In this document: positions 21,945 through 33,832 of the stretch, in pieces | Layout: each line of letters opens with the position of its first letter | How positions within the stretch are numbered: position 1 is the first letter of the stretch | Origin: Tachypleus tridentatus | Lineage: Eukaryota > Arthropoda > Merostomata > Xiphosura > Limulidae | Assembly (NCBI RefSeq): GCF_004210375.1 | Contig: NC_134825.1 | Span: forward strand, 63,293,558-63,357,557 | Direction of reading: 5' to 3' | DNA: 64,000 nt | Made by a program: the position numbers and the translations under genes | The notes under the pieces: generated by a model | Seen by the model: the letters and a program-made list of their open reading frames with translations, nothing else | The model's database searches: none | What the model was told of the DNA's origin: nothing

Positions 21945-23925
21945 AGAGAGAACTAAGTACTCATATTTACTATAAAATGCTGAACATTACAACATATGAT
22001 GATTCGCAAATACGGATTGGAGTCAAATAAAGATTCATAGCATATATTTTTGTCGTTCTTGAAATTGATATTAACAGAAACTTCTGAGTAAAAGTTAAGA
22101 TACTTAACCACCTGCGGAACCCATCAAAGTTCAGAGTCATCTGAAATGTACATTATTTAACTATTAATCATGAGGTATGACAAACATTAAATGAATATTG
22201 AATACTTTGAAAGCATAAAATGTGCAACTGAAAATATGAGAAGAACACATCCATATTTTAGTTTGTCAGCCTACCCTATGTGTTTCAAAAATATGTTAGG
22301 TTAAAACGAAATAGTTTTTGAAAAAAAAGATAGACAACATATGCTGTGCTATTCTACAGTAAATGTTTCGGTTATAGAAAGTTATCACAAACAAAGGCTC
22401 AGAGCAACAAAGAAGTAAAAGAGATGTATTTTGCATCTGTCACTGCAGTTGTTGAAACAGTATAGTGAATCACACACGATCACTAGTTGTATGTTTCTGC
22501 TGATGAACTATAGAATTAAAAAAATACACTTGTGTTTTAGTTGACTTCACCAAAATAAAAATAAAAAGTATCTAGAACCATAAGTGTCGTTTTTTATTCC
22601 TACTCAAACTTTAGAACGTACTAAAACCTTATGATCGACTTATCAAGCTGATTCAACAAATTCATTGCTCTCCAGTTACTTTACTTATCTCTTTTAGATA
22701 TATTTGGTGTTCACATGGAACCTTTCTTTTATGTATACAGATACCTTTAGATTTTCAATCACAACACAACTAAATCACATTTGGTAATACAATATTATTG
22801 GCAGAAAAGAATTTCCCAGCAATCGTCCATTTCGATCTTTATATTTTCGGGTGACGTGTTAGGTTTATGGACTTTTATGTGATTCAAAACTTTTTTTTCA
22901 ATTGTTTCATTTAGTAGAACAATGGCAGAAACCTACTAAGCAATAACATTCAACCCATAGTTGTTATTTTAACGATTTATTTGTAAGCAATGAAATGTCT
23001 TTAACACAAAACATGTCCTGCTGTTTGTCCATATCGTGGTTACTCGTGTAATACCAAAGAAGTATTCATTCAGTTACGCACATTTGGTTAAACTCGAATT
23101 TTTCATTGAGTGTACTTACGAAAATCACTTCTTCAAGTGATTAAATGCCATATTTGTTAAACTAATTACTACAACCCTTAAAACGAAACAGTATCGGTCA
23201 TGATAACATGAAAATATCAGGTGGACCGAAATATCTTGTCTCGAAAGCGTCACATGAAATTATGTAAAACTTAAACGTACTTGTTAGTGGAAAAAGTCAT
23301 TATTGTGACTTCAAAGTCACTTCAGTAAGCTCTTGTCAATATCACATAATATGCATGTTTGCTTTTTTAGCTATTTATAGGTCGACGTCAATATCATTGT
23401 TACATTAAAGTATATCTTTGTTTCTTTAGCTATCATCGGCCAACGTCAGTGTTACATTAAAGTGTATTCTAATTCCTTCAGTGTTCACAGTTTTATTCTG
23501 GTGAAAAATGTTTAACACAATGGAATTGATGTGATTACGACACTATAGTATAGTAGTCAGCTAATTAGTGCAATAACACTTCTGCCCAGGGGGATTAATA
23601 CGTTATATCACAGCTTAGATTGCATTTAGATAAGTCAACCTTATAAGCTATTTTCAGGAAAAGAGTTTCTAATGTATTATCTCAAAATTGTAACTCAGTT
23701 AGTTAAAACTACATTGTTGGGGTCTGTGACGTGAAGTTCTGAAGCCAATAAGGAAGTCAAGTCAAGTGTGCTAGAGTCGACCAGAAAATCTTTCTGTCTT
23801 TCCTCACTATTTTTTCTCACAATATCCATACTGTTATTTTTAACTCAAAAACTAAAATACTTATTTTGCCATATTAAGTATCTTATAGTTCATTGTTGAG
23901 TTTCAACATAAATGATTGTATTTAG
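21945..23925. other. Intergenic, weak tandem duplication only
   Basis: No gene. An imperfect ~60 bp tandem pair at about 23375-23490 shares TTTAGCTAT, CGACGTCA/CAACGTCA and TGTTACATTAAAGT. Confidence 0.6.
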
Positions 23926-24046
23926 TGTGAGTTTTGTTTTATAGCAAAGCCACATTGAGCTATCTGTAAAGTCTACCGAGAGGAATCGAGCCCCTGATTT
24001 TAGCGTTGTAAATCCGTAGACTTACCGCTGTACCAGCGGGGGACAT
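23926..24046 (-). mobile_element. Family C short SINE
   Basis: Reverse-strand copy: TATAGCAAAGCCACATTGAG, AATCGAGCCCCTGATTTTAG, ending at CCAGCGGGGGAC. Confidence 0.88.
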
Positions 24047-24192
24047 ATATTTAGTAAGCAACAGCATGTGCGTGAAGAAACTCTAAAGTTAACATGTTAG
24101 TTGTTTATGTATAACTTCATCTACATGCACTCGTTTCTTTAAATCTCAAATACGTGAACTGGAGTCTACATAGAATTATAATTAATACTGTT

Positions 24193-24473
24193 GTGTTCTT
24201 TGTTGTTTTTGAATTTCACGCAGAGCTACACGAGGGCTATCTGCGCTAGCCGTCCCTAATTTAGTAGTGTAAGGCTAGAGAGAAGGCAGTTAGTCATCAT
24301 CACCCACCATCTACTCTTGGGCTACTCTTTTACCAACGAAAGGTGGGACTGGTCATCACATTATAACACCCCAACGGCTGAAAGGGCAAGCATGTTTGGC
24401 GTGAAGGAGATACGAACTCGCGACCCTCAGATTACGAGTCGAACGCCCAAGCCACCTCGCCATGCCTGGCCAA
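24193..24473 (-). mobile_element. Family A SINE, nearly full length
   Basis: Complete head-to-tail copy on - with several substitutions; begins at the GGCCAGGCATGGC head (24473) and ends in a GTTTTT-type tail complement. Confidence 0.92.
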
Positions 24474-24558
24474 TATTATTCTAACTTCTATATTTATTGA
24501 CTAGTTTATTCCAGCTGAAGCCAGATACGACTCGATTTTATGCCAACTTAGGGCTGAT

Positions 24559-24682
24559 TGTTTGTTTGTTTGAGGTTAAGTATTTAGCTACACAATGGGC
24601 TGTCTGTGCTCTGCACACCACGAATATCGAAATCCAATTTCTGGCTCTTTGACTTCGCAGACACAGTGTCATGCCACTGAAG
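24559..24682 (-). mobile_element. Family B short SINE, diverged
   Basis: Shares TAGCTACACAATGGGCTGTC, TGTGCTCTGC and a decayed head ATGCCACTGAAG with other family B copies. Confidence 0.8.
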
Positions 24683-24689
24683 GACGAGG

Positions 24690-25445
24690 AAAAATGAGGG
24701 CGGAATGAAATATGGGGTAATAGTAACAACCGCCCCATTAACTATAAACATTCTTGGACTGAGAAAGCATGAATTAATATCTGTTGTAAAGTTACCAGTT
24801 TCATTTACGAATGAAAAACAAAAAATGTTTTGTAATTGTTAGTTTTAAAACTAGTATGTTAAAAGAAAAATAGTCATCTGATACTTTATTTTTTTCTTAC
24901 TGACTGTTAACACAAAACAACACATACAGGGATTTCAGTAACAACATCTCATAGCAGAAAGACAATTTCTAATAAATTATTTAATTACTCGTACAACAAA
25001 GTATTAACAATGACGAAATTCTAACTTGTTTGCGCTTCAAAAATGTTATAAAAATACATATACGCCAGATATGTATAAGGGTTTATACCCTGTGGTATTT
25101 TTCGCAAGAAATATACAAGAATGATATTGCATGTTTAGTATCAAGAATAGTTTTCACGTACGACATGGTTGAAGTACATCATTACTAGTATAGAATACAT
25201 TTATAAATACGATTACAAACATGAATGTTACAGACAAAAATCCGTAAAGTACGTAAACCAACCTGTACGAAAATTATAATAACATTCTAAATGAAATGAA
25301 AAAGTATGCTAAGTCGCATTAAATAGCATACCTCATACAATAACTACATACAAATAGTGGCTTTCAAATAACGAAGTTGATTATGGATGCCTTGATAAAA
25401 GATAATGACACCTTATTAATTTTTCAATATATGGGTATAAATGTG
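24690..25445. other. Intergenic, no gene seen
   Basis: AT-rich, stops in every frame, no repeat recognised. Confidence 0.6.
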
Positions 25446-25551
25446 TGTGTGTTTTCTTATAACATAGCCACGTCGGGCTATCTGCTGTGTCCACCGAAGG
25501 AATCGAGCCTCTGATTCTAGCGTTGTAAATCCGAAGACTACCGTATACATA
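25446..25551 (-). mobile_element. Family C short SINE
   Basis: GTTTTCTTATAACATAGCCA and the ATTCTAGCGTTGTAAATCCG segment identify the family. The 5' head is truncated. Confidence 0.82.
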
Positions 25552-25605
25552 GTACCATTTCGTAGTGCCACACAAAATCAGTGCTTTCTATTATGTAAGC
25601 ACCCC

Positions 25606-25730
25606 CAGTTGCTCAGAGGTAAGTCCGAGAGCATATAACTAGAAAAAATTAGGCTTTGATACCAGCGATGGGCAGAGTACAGATGACACATTGCGGAGTA
25701 TTGAGTTTAATAACGAAGAAACACACCAGG
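25606..25730 (+). mobile_element. Family B short SINE, diverged
   Basis: CCCAGTTGCTCAGAGGTAAG head and GGGCAGAGTACAGATGACAC body, heavily mutated. Confidence 0.72.
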
Positions 25731-26230
25731 TAGCTGAGTTCTTGAGGATGAACATTAAATAACATGATACTAGTCGTTAACTGGTAATGTGAACAACATA
25801 ACCTCAAGACAGCTGTTTTTCTTATGTTTTTAGTTTTTAAACACAGTGGCTATGTCAGTCTCGACTCCTAACATGTAACTGAATTTATTAAATAAAAATA
25901 AAGAGCTAATACGGCAGCGCGAACCAATGAGGTATTCGTAAAGCCACCAATTTTGAAATTAAACATAGGGATGAATAGATTTATCTCACTACTTGCTACC
26001 ATCTGTATATCCTGTTTGGAGATATTTTAATTTACCTCACAATTAACCCAAGAAACAAGAATACACATCAGAATTATGAAATACTATAATTACTGATTTT
26101 AATAGCAGAAGAGTCTTTTTGTTGAAAATGAGAGGCATTAGCTCAAATATCTCTTACGTAGCCTTGTGTGTATATATGAAATAATACCAACCAAACTTAA
26201 TATATTTAAACTTAGCATTAAAATGTAATT

Positions 26231-26390
26231 TTACACTGTACTGGTACTGTCATGTATAAATATAAATATATTATGAATTTTATTACATGCTATACTGGTA
26301 GTCTTATGCGTATATAAATATACTGTGAGTTTAACTGCACATTGCACGGGTATTTTCACGTGTGTATAGATATACTGCGAATTTAATTAC
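26231..26390. repeat. Three degenerate ~53 bp tandem units
   Basis: TACTGGTA, TACTGGTA and CACGGGTA recur at about 26239, 26293 and 26345, each followed by a TATAAATATA-like stretch and GAATTTTA or GTTTAA. Confidence 0.7.
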
Positions 26391-26571
26391 CTCATTGGTC
26401 GGTCTATAACTGGATCAAAATTATAATTTAGTAATAATTGTACATGTAAAAAACATCGAAAGCTAACTTTTATTAAAAAGAGATCGAGATAATATTTGAC
26501 ACAGGGAGAATCAGTACATCTCTAGTTTCACAACCCACATTAAGGGTAGGTCAGTTGATGTATTTTTAACC

Positions 26572-26690
26572 TGAAAATGACCTAAAAAGGTCGAAATGTT
26601 GTCCTGTACTTTATTTTAATTAAAGTTTTAATATCCATACCAATCGTATTTAGAATATACACTTTTACTTCAAGTGGATTTCTCGTCATC
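26572..26690 (+). repeat. Repeat with hammerhead-ribozyme-like core, copy 1
   Basis: CTGAAAATGACCTAAAAAGG then TCGAAA: a CUGANGA-like box (G to A change), a GACCT/AGGTC stem, then GAAA, as in hammerhead motifs carried by Penelope-like elements. Followed by TTTATTTTAATTAAAGTTTT and a conserved ~60 bp. Probably the end of a mobile element. Confidence 0.65.
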
Positions 26691-27071
26691 ACGAATTACT
26701 TCTCCACGGCGATTACACGAGAAGTTTAAGTCTATTGTTTCTTTGTTTAGTGTGTTATCTGTTTAAATCATATTATGCCTGAGCTTAGCTTCTTTATGCC
26801 ATTGTTAACCGTATACACTCGTGCGATCCTAACGAAACTAAGCAATTTAAACCAAAACAATTGTTGATGGAAGAAATTATATTTCTTTCATCCAACAGTG
26901 TATAAAGGAAAAAAAACTATTCCTAATTTTGTGAAAATAAAACTATGTAAGAATTTTAATGTGTACAAACATCAACCATAATTTACAGAAAAAAAAACTG
27001 CTAAAAGCTGTGTTAAAATCGAAATACAAAGAGCTAAACGACTTGCAGAAACAGGAAATGAACCTGGACCG

Positions 27072-27195
27072 TTAATCTGAAAATGACTTAAAAGGGTCGA
27101 AACGTTGTTTCGTACTTTATTTTAATTAAAGTTTTAACACCCATACCCAACCGTCTTGAGAATACATTTTAACTTCAAGTGAGTTTCTCGTCATT
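27072..27195 (+). repeat. Repeat with hammerhead-ribozyme-like core, copy 2
   Basis: Second copy in the same orientation 500 bp on: CTGAAAATGACTTAAAAGGG then TCGAAACG, with a G-U-tolerant stem, then the same TTTATTTTAATTAAAGTTTT and CTTCAAGTGAGTTTCTCGTC. Confidence 0.65.
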
Positions 27196-27239
27196 GGTTT
27201 CACTCCAGAAACATTCACCCATGCGCATGTCTTGAGAGG

Positions 27240-27366
27240 TTGTTGTTGTTTTGAATTAAGCACAAAGCTACATAATTGGCTATCTGTGCTCTGCCCACCA
27301 CGGGTATCAAAACCCGGTTTTTAGCGTTGTAAGTCCGTAGACATACCGCTGAGCCACTGAGGGGCT
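27240..27366 (-). mobile_element. Family B short SINE
   Basis: 127 bp intact copy flanked by an exact 10 bp duplication TCTTGAGAGG (27230-27239, 27367-27376). Defines the family's full length. Confidence 0.94.
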
Positions 27367-28067
27367 TCTTGAGAGGAACAAGAAGAACAAAATTATATGT
27401 ATTTTAACAACTGAAACGCCTTTGTCTTATTATTTTTCCCTCCAATTTAAGCACACTGATTAAACTTACAATTAAATGGATAGATAGAATAAATAACCTT
27501 GCATAAAAAAAGTAGCAAAATTTCTACATAATATTTCTGTTAGAAAATGGTTTAAATTTAACAGATAGTTTTCTGTTTGTTAGTTTTTTGTGTGAAACTT
27601 AATTGTGCCAGACGTTTTGGAAATTATTTAAGTATATTTTTAATAGCAAAATTAAGCCCGAAGTGAACATATTAGATAAAATATTTCATTAACTTATTAG
27701 CTACGGAGTTTAGAATTATTTAAAATCGTCACAGTTTTGATTTGTTATTTACCTTCAATAATGGTATAATCTATACTTGAATGTAATTTGAAATAATCCT
27801 GCAACACTATATAGAATTGAATTACTTTAGAGATTCAGGTTTCCTCAAAACATTTATAGGAAACTTTCACAGAGAATTAAACCACGTTTGACAATACTGA
27901 TGATAAAGACAAGAAGCATACTTCAGATGAGAATTCTAAAATAAGTATAGTGCCACAAAGAGTGACAAGAAAAATTTAGAAATGATAACAATGACTAAAC
28001 TGACACGTCTAAATTTTTTTTTTCAGGTTTATTTTGTGCGATGTTTCGAGGAGACGCCCTTTGTCAG

Positions 28068-28352
28068 GGCCTGGCATGGCCAAGCGCGTTAAGGCGTGCG
28101 ACTCGTAATCTGAGGGTCGCGGGTTCGCATCCCGGTCGCGCCAAACATGCTCGCCCTTTCAGCCGTGGGGGCGTTATAATGTGACGGTCAATCCCACTAT
28201 TCGTTGATAAAAGAGTAGCCCAAGAGTTGGCGGTGTGTGGTGATGACTAGCTGCCTTCCCTCTAGTCTTACACTGCTAAATTAGGGACGGCTAGCACAGA
28301 TAGCCCTCGAGTAGCTTTGTGCAAAATTCAAAAACGAACAAAAAAAAAAGAA
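28068..28352 (+). mobile_element. Family A SINE inside the Penelope 5' end
   Basis: Full-length copy with A box GGCCAAGCGCGTTAAGG, B box GGTTCGCATCC and AACAAAAA tail. Exact 11 bp target duplication CCCTTTGTCAG at 28057-28067 and 28353-28363, so the element end was already present. Confidence 0.96.
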
Positions 28353-28966
28353 CCCTTTGTCAGACAGTAAAGATCGTGTTACAGTGTAATTAGGCTTAGA
28401 AATAATCGTTAAAGGAAAAAAATATTACATGGGCTCTAATCAAACACGTTCATCGTGGAACATCGTGACAAAAATAACGAGACGAAAAATCAATTGAAAT
28501 GGAAAATTACGAAATAATGTACACCTCATTTGTGAAACTTCAGTGGCTATCAGAATTCGACAGTACATCCATTAGTTCAACAGTGTTTACCGTGAAACTT
28601 TGAACTTATCAAGTTGCAAAAACTTGATATTATCGTAATAAGAACTTTACAATAGGATATCTCTAAACGTGCCTTAACTATTATTGGTACCATATTATTT
28701 TCTGATAGTGAAAGAAGCGAGTTTTCTAAAGCACTGAATTTTTTGTCCAATGGTACTCAAACTCTTGAATACACTCTTAGAGATAGTATAGAAAGAGTTT
28801 CAAGATGCCGCCACCTGAAATCACATTTTAAAATAAAAACTATTGTTGATATAACACCCACCGACACGGGGAACGAAACATCCAATCAAACACTTATTAC
28901 TAGTCTCCTCTTTATAAAACACCAATTCTATTGACGATACCACATCTGACTCTATATCTGCCTAGC

Positions 28967-29212
28967 CCGGCATGGCCAGGTCATTAGAGCGCTTAACCCG
29001 TAATCTAAGAGTCGCCTCTTCGAATCTTCTACATAATAACCACGCTCACCCTATAATCTTACGATCAATCTCACTATTCATTGGTAAAAGAGTAGCCCAA
29101 GAGTTGGTGGTGGATGGTGATGATTAGCTGTCTTCCCTTTAGTCTTACACTGCTAAATTGGAAACAGCTAGCGCAGAAGCCCTCATATAGTTTTGTGCCA
29201 AATAAAAAAACA
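28967..29212 (+). mobile_element. Family A SINE within the Penelope element
   Basis: GCCCGGCATGGCCAGGTCAT head, degraded B box and complete body ending AAAAAAACAAAACA. Confidence 0.88.
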
Positions 29213-29321
29213 AAACACATATAAAACAAACTATACATGTGTTTTTAAGTCAAATTGAGCTGAGACAGCAGGAATGGACACCTCTAGAAGGAGAATTACA
29301 GACACTTAATACCTTCATTCA

Positions 29322-29428
29322 CTTCAGTGGCACAGTGGTGTGTCTGCAGACTGCTAGAAATCAGGTTTCTACACCCGTGGTAAGCACAGCATGTAGCCCT
29401 TTGTGTTTAATAACAAACAGCAACCTTT
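29322..29428 (+). mobile_element. Family B short SINE, diverged
   Basis: CAGTGGCACAGTGGTGTGTC head, GGTTTCTACACCC in place of the B box, and TTTGTGTTTAATAACA tail. Confidence 0.72.
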
Positions 29429-31550
29429 ATTAATCTTTGTCGGACTGAAATCCATGCACTGAATCTAAAGAAAATACTTCACAACCGAGTAGGAATAAAG
29501 AAGAGAGAAATGCTTTATCTTCACTTAAAAATGGAACAGTGACATAGTGACTAAACTAGCCAGAAGGGCGCAGTTGTGGTCGTATGGCAACGAGATATAC
29601 ACATACAAGAAGTCCTCGGATAACTGAACAGCCAGAACTTCTACAACACATTCAACAAAGATCCAGTCTCTGAATATCAGAAACACATTCAGAAAACCAT
29701 TTGAAAATTTGTCAAAATTCCCTAGTCTTCTATCCACAATCTAAGTTGAGAGTATCCTAGAACAGGAATTTTTTTAATTATTGCCATGATTCACATATCT
29801 GGTTATCCTTATTACTCTATACTTCCAGCTTCTAATTACTCCACTGAACAAATATCTAATTACTTAAATTTTGTTCTACTATCCCTGATTATCTTCCTCC
29901 CATCTTATGTTAAATATACCACCGATATTCGGAACCTCCTTCAAGACGCTCATCACGCAAAACCTGCAACTTACATCTTTATAATTTATTTACTGTTTCT
30001 GTACTCTGTTACTCCTCAAAATGACGCCTTGCTAGCGCTGAAACATTTTTTTAAACAAATAAAATGCTAAATTTTCCACCACAGAAACCTTCCTTCAATT
30101 CCCAGAATTAGTTCTCACAATAAAAACCTTCGAACTCAATGAACACCTCTAGCACCAAGTTATTGGTATTTCCATGGGGACAAAATGGCTTCTCCCCTCG
30201 ATGATCTGTTTGTTGGTCATTTCGAGGAATGAGCCTATGCTACTTTTGATAATATTTTTCCTGGTACCTTTAGCCGTTACAAAGACGATATTTTAGCTAT
30301 TATTACATGAAGCAACGCCCAAGTACAGAAGTTCATTGACTTTCTTCAACAACTCCATCCAACCCTTACTAAGTCTCAGATACTAGTGCCTCGTTTCTGG
30401 ACAGCAACATCTACATTTCATCCTATTTACTTAAAACCACCATAAAGACATTGATAGTCACATTTATCTAGACTATAGTTCTTTCCATCCTACACATTCA
30501 AGACTAACTTTCCTAAAGTGCTATTCAAAAAATTGTATTCTAAGGACCAAGACCTTCTTTCCAAAAATCATAAGATGATAGAAATTTTCCAATAAAGTAA
30601 CTACTCGGCCGATATCATATAAAAAATGCATAACCACGTACACAACGTATCCAATACCACCTAACCTAAGGACAAAGATCAACATGACAAAAACCCCTTA
30701 CTTTTAACATACCATCTCCTCGACAGATTAGCAGCCATTGTCATACAGAAGCATCAGATTACTAATTACTTGCCACACCACTGCTAAACTATTTACTATA
30801 TCTCACCTGTACCCCATACAGACGTAATTCTAGCCTACAATGTTACTTTGTGCACGCTAAACTATAACAACAACACCTCCGTTGCCCTAACTCGTCATTG
30901 TACCAAAAATTTGTTATATCTCTCCATACATTTCAAATAACACCACAACGACTGGCCTTAGTGACATTTTCCATATCACAGGACATTACGCCTGTACGTC
31001 AGAATCTGTCATTTACTATATCCAGTGTAGCAAGTATCACAAACTATGTAAATGTATTGCGGAAACAGTTTGCAGACTGGGTGATAAGTTTCATGAACAC
31101 CTTAGATCCGTAAGAGAAGGATCCATAAATCTTTCAGTTCATAGACATTCAGTTCTCATGACCACAACGACACCTTTGACATAGCAGTCTCAGTTATGAA
31201 AAATGCACCACTTAACAAGTTAACTCAAGAAAGCCTCGAACACTGTCTTATCTTCCAAGACAACATAAAGTTCCTTTATGGTATAAACAAAAGATTTACT
31301 TTCAAAATAATTATAAAACTCCATTAACCCTTTCTCTAATTTCATTACGTAAAACCTTTGCTTTAGGCACGTTTTCCTCTGACTCCTGGTTAAACCTTCT
31401 TCATCAACCTTACCCATGCCAAAGTATTTTCCGTGCCATAATTATTTCCCTGGATTATTTTTTATTTTACTAGAATATTATTCTATTACTTTACAAACAT
31501 ATGTTTATTATTTTCCAGTACTTATATTTCTAAGTCCTGCCTAACGACTT

Positions 31551-31790
31551 GTTTGTCTTTTGAATTTCGAGTAGAGCTACACGAGAACTTTCTGCACCAG
31601 CTGTCCCTAATGTAAGACCAGTGGGAAGGCAGCTAGTCATCACTTTTAACAACGATTAGAGAAATTGACCATTATAATATAACGCACTCACGGGCTGAAA
31701 AGAGCGAGCATGTTTAGTGTGATGGGGATTTTAACCCGCGACCCTTAGCTTACGTGTTGAGTGCCCTAAACACCAGCTATACAGGGCACT
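31551..31790 (-). mobile_element. Family A SINE near the Penelope 3' end
   Basis: Reverse copy with a small internal deletion in the body; abuts the right inverted terminus of the Penelope element. Confidence 0.85.
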
Positions 31791-31838
31791 GTTTAACAAA
31801 GCATGACTGCTCGAAACGTCGCACAAAATAAACTAGGA

Positions 31839-32369
31839 AAGTGTTTTCATTTATACAAGTAAGTTTATTCTTTATCATCATTTCTACGCGTTTTACTTCC
31901 GATGAGTGTTTGGCTTCTCTTCAAATTATAAGTAGTTCTTCTTCGACAATCTTAAGGAAGGAGTTGCACCATTAAATTGTTAATCGGATTTTCATGGATT
32001 CAGTCATCGGTAATTATAATTTTTCATTATTAGTATTTAGATAATTTAAAATATGGTAATATCATTTAATAGCATTGGTATTTTATTTTTCATGACGTCA
32101 GCTTAACAAAATTATTCAAGAACACGTCAGCTTACAAACCACTCCGGGAAAAAGTAGGAAGCGAATATTATATTTAGTAATTTTCTTTCATTCTAAAGGT
32201 TCCTTTTTATTAACTAAAGTCTTTCACAACAGCAAATCTATTTTATTATAAAGAAGTTTTAATGAGACTGAAGTAAGGAGAGCTTTATTATTTCTCGTAA
32301 TTATCTCACCTCTATAAAAGTGGTTAATTGGATTAATTAAAAATTATCCACCTAAAAGATAGATCGATT
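31839..32369. other. Intergenic, no gene seen
   Basis: AT-rich sequence without ORFs or recognised repeats. Confidence 0.6.
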
Positions 32370-32488
32370 GCTTGTTGCTAAGAGTAAAGATACACAATGG
32401 ACTATCCGTGTTCTGCTCATCACGGGTATCGAAACGAGATCTTTAATGTTATAAGCATTCAGACTTATCGTTGAGCCACCAGAGGGCC
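32370..32488 (-). mobile_element. Family B short SINE
   Basis: ACACAATGGACTATCCGTGT, CACGGGTATCGAAAC and GTTGAGCCACCAGAGGG identify the family. Confidence 0.85.
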
Positions 32489-32989
32489 CACCTGAAGAAC
32501 ATGGCATTTTTATAATAAAAACAATGCATTACAATAATCATAATGAGGTCAATGATAAATAAGAAGCTCATTATGATGGCTAAACATTAATAGCTGTGAT
32601 ATTTTTAAAACTATTGAATACTCTCTCGTAAGTGTTGGAAAATATTATAGTTGCCATTTACGTTTATCACTTCAATATATCAGTCAAACTAGCACTTATG
32701 AGCTTGAAAAGCAGAGGCTAAACACATACACGTAACAGTTCAACACCAGTTTCTACAACACCGAATTATTTGTGGTAGGATTTGGTTTAAAAGACACGCA
32801 CCCTCCTTATAAACTGGTCCAGTCATTAAGATTGAAATTTCTCCCATTTTAAGTTAGACGAGTTATTTAGATTGAATCATATTAAATGCGTATTTTCTGT
32901 TAAAGTGCAAGCATTAATGGCATATTTACTTGTTAAAAATACTGTTGTGAAGTTGTTTATTTTAAGTCCAGTAGCCAACAAAATGGCCT

Positions 32990-33118
32990 CCCTCCCAGTG
33001 GCTCAGCACTAAGCCTGAAGTTTTATAACGCTAAAAAATCGTATCTTGGGACCCGTGGTAGGCACAGCACAAATGACTCGATGTGTAAGCTTTATGCTTA
33101 AAAACAAATAAAAAACAA
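32990..33118 (+). mobile_element. Family B short SINE, diverged
   Basis: CCCAGTGGCTCAGCACTAAG head, CCGTGGTAGGCACAGCACAA body, AAAAACAAATAAAAAACA tail. Confidence 0.82.
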
Positions 33119-33436
33119 AGTTGCCACCAGATTATCAGTAATATTTTATGAGCAATTCAGTGAAGAGTTCAATGACTTGCTCATTAAGAAAACTTCATTA
33201 AAATTACAGCGATAGTCTACATTCCAACAAGCAATACATTTACATACACACTCAAAGAGATATTTATGTGTATGTTAGTAGTGATTTTATCAATTACTTG
33301 TACACTTTGTTTTCTTAAAAAATATCCATAACTTGTCGTTAAAAACTGTTCCACAAATACTTCTTGAAGTTATTCACCAAATCAAATGGCACTTAATCAA
33401 TCACAGCTTTTGTCCCCTTGACTAGTACAAAAGTCA

Positions 33437-33810
33437 TCAGAAAATATCTACTACACGGTAGAGAGCGGTGTATCCACAACATCTTGCTCTCAATTGGTCC
33501 ACGAATACACAAGCTTCTGTTACGCGTTCCATGAGGGCAGCACATTCACAAAGAAGCACATAAGTAATCCCTCGTTCGGGACAAATTTTTTTGTGGAAAG
33601 TTATCCGACGCAAACCTAATCGTCGAGGTAATCGCTTGTAGATGAGTCTCGCACCTGTCCACATTAACCAGCTACGTTCGAGTTTTTCACGATCTTCACC
33701 CGGAAACACTCGAAAAGCCGAAATAATATAACCAGTGTTATTTGTGGTTGGCGTTTTCGGGAGCATATCTATTGGTGGTCTGGCGATTGTGGCCACTTCT
33801 TCATAACCAG
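33437..33810 (-). CDS. Terminal coding exon of an unidentified protein
   Basis: On -, a splice acceptor TTTTATTTGCAG ends at 33811 and is followed by about 124 open codons to a TGA, entering in phase 2. The residues are protein-like: GYEEVATIARPPIDMLPK, then YIISAFRVFPGEDREKLE, WLMWTGARLIYKRLPRRLGL, PERGITYVLLCECAALMERV, ending CCGYTALYRVVDIF. GC is clearly higher than in the flanks and there are no internal stops. It is rich in basic residues and has five cysteines. An ATG 22 nt upstream opens the frame further but reads through the acceptor, so the exon interpretation is preferred. I do not recognise the family and cannot find the preceding exon; upstream exons would lie at higher coordinates, possibly outside the window. 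Confidence 0.7.
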
Positions 33811-33832
33811 CTGCAAATAAAACAAGTAGCAC

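Larger units (their letters stand above)
28690..31290 (+). pseudogene. Penelope RT + GIY-YIG endonuclease, broken ORF
   Basis: Read over shifting frames. The N-terminal piece FSDSERSEFSKALNFLSN (28710-28760) is Penelope-like. From 29550, GAVVVVWQRDIHIQEVLG and QNFYNTFNKDPVSEYQKHIQ match the conserved RT N-terminus. STEQISNYLNFVL and LPSYVKYTTDIRNLL follow. ISMGTKMASPL (30168-30200) and SRYKDDILAI, with the YKDD catalytic box at 30278-30289, are RT motifs B and C. The C-terminus around 30990-31190 reads SVIYYIQCSKYHKLCKCIAE then LGDKFHEHLRSVREG, the VYxIxCxxCxxxYIGET...RxxEH pattern of the Penelope GIY-YIG endonuclease with the YIG degraded. A family A SINE lies between the N-terminal piece and the RT. 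Many stops, so it is a fossil. Confidence 0.88.
28027..31838 (+). mobile_element. Penelope-like retroelement, decayed, inverted ends
   Basis: Ends at 28027-28067 and 31792-31838 are inverted copies sharing CGCACAAAATAAAC and CTCGAAAC (as read on + at the right end). RT core at about 29510-30450 and a GIY-YIG-like endonuclease at about 30990-31190 are on +. Three family A SINEs and one family B SINE lie within it. Frameshifts and stops throughout. Confidence 0.85.

Noticed and set aside
28743-28934. Independent small gene
   Set aside because: Its N-terminal residues match the start of the Penelope-like ORF and it ends where a SINE interrupts the element.
33437-33832. Start codon at 33832 for the 131-codon ORF
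   Set aside because: The first seven codons read through a good splice acceptor (TTTTATTTGCAG); an internal terminal exon is the better reading.
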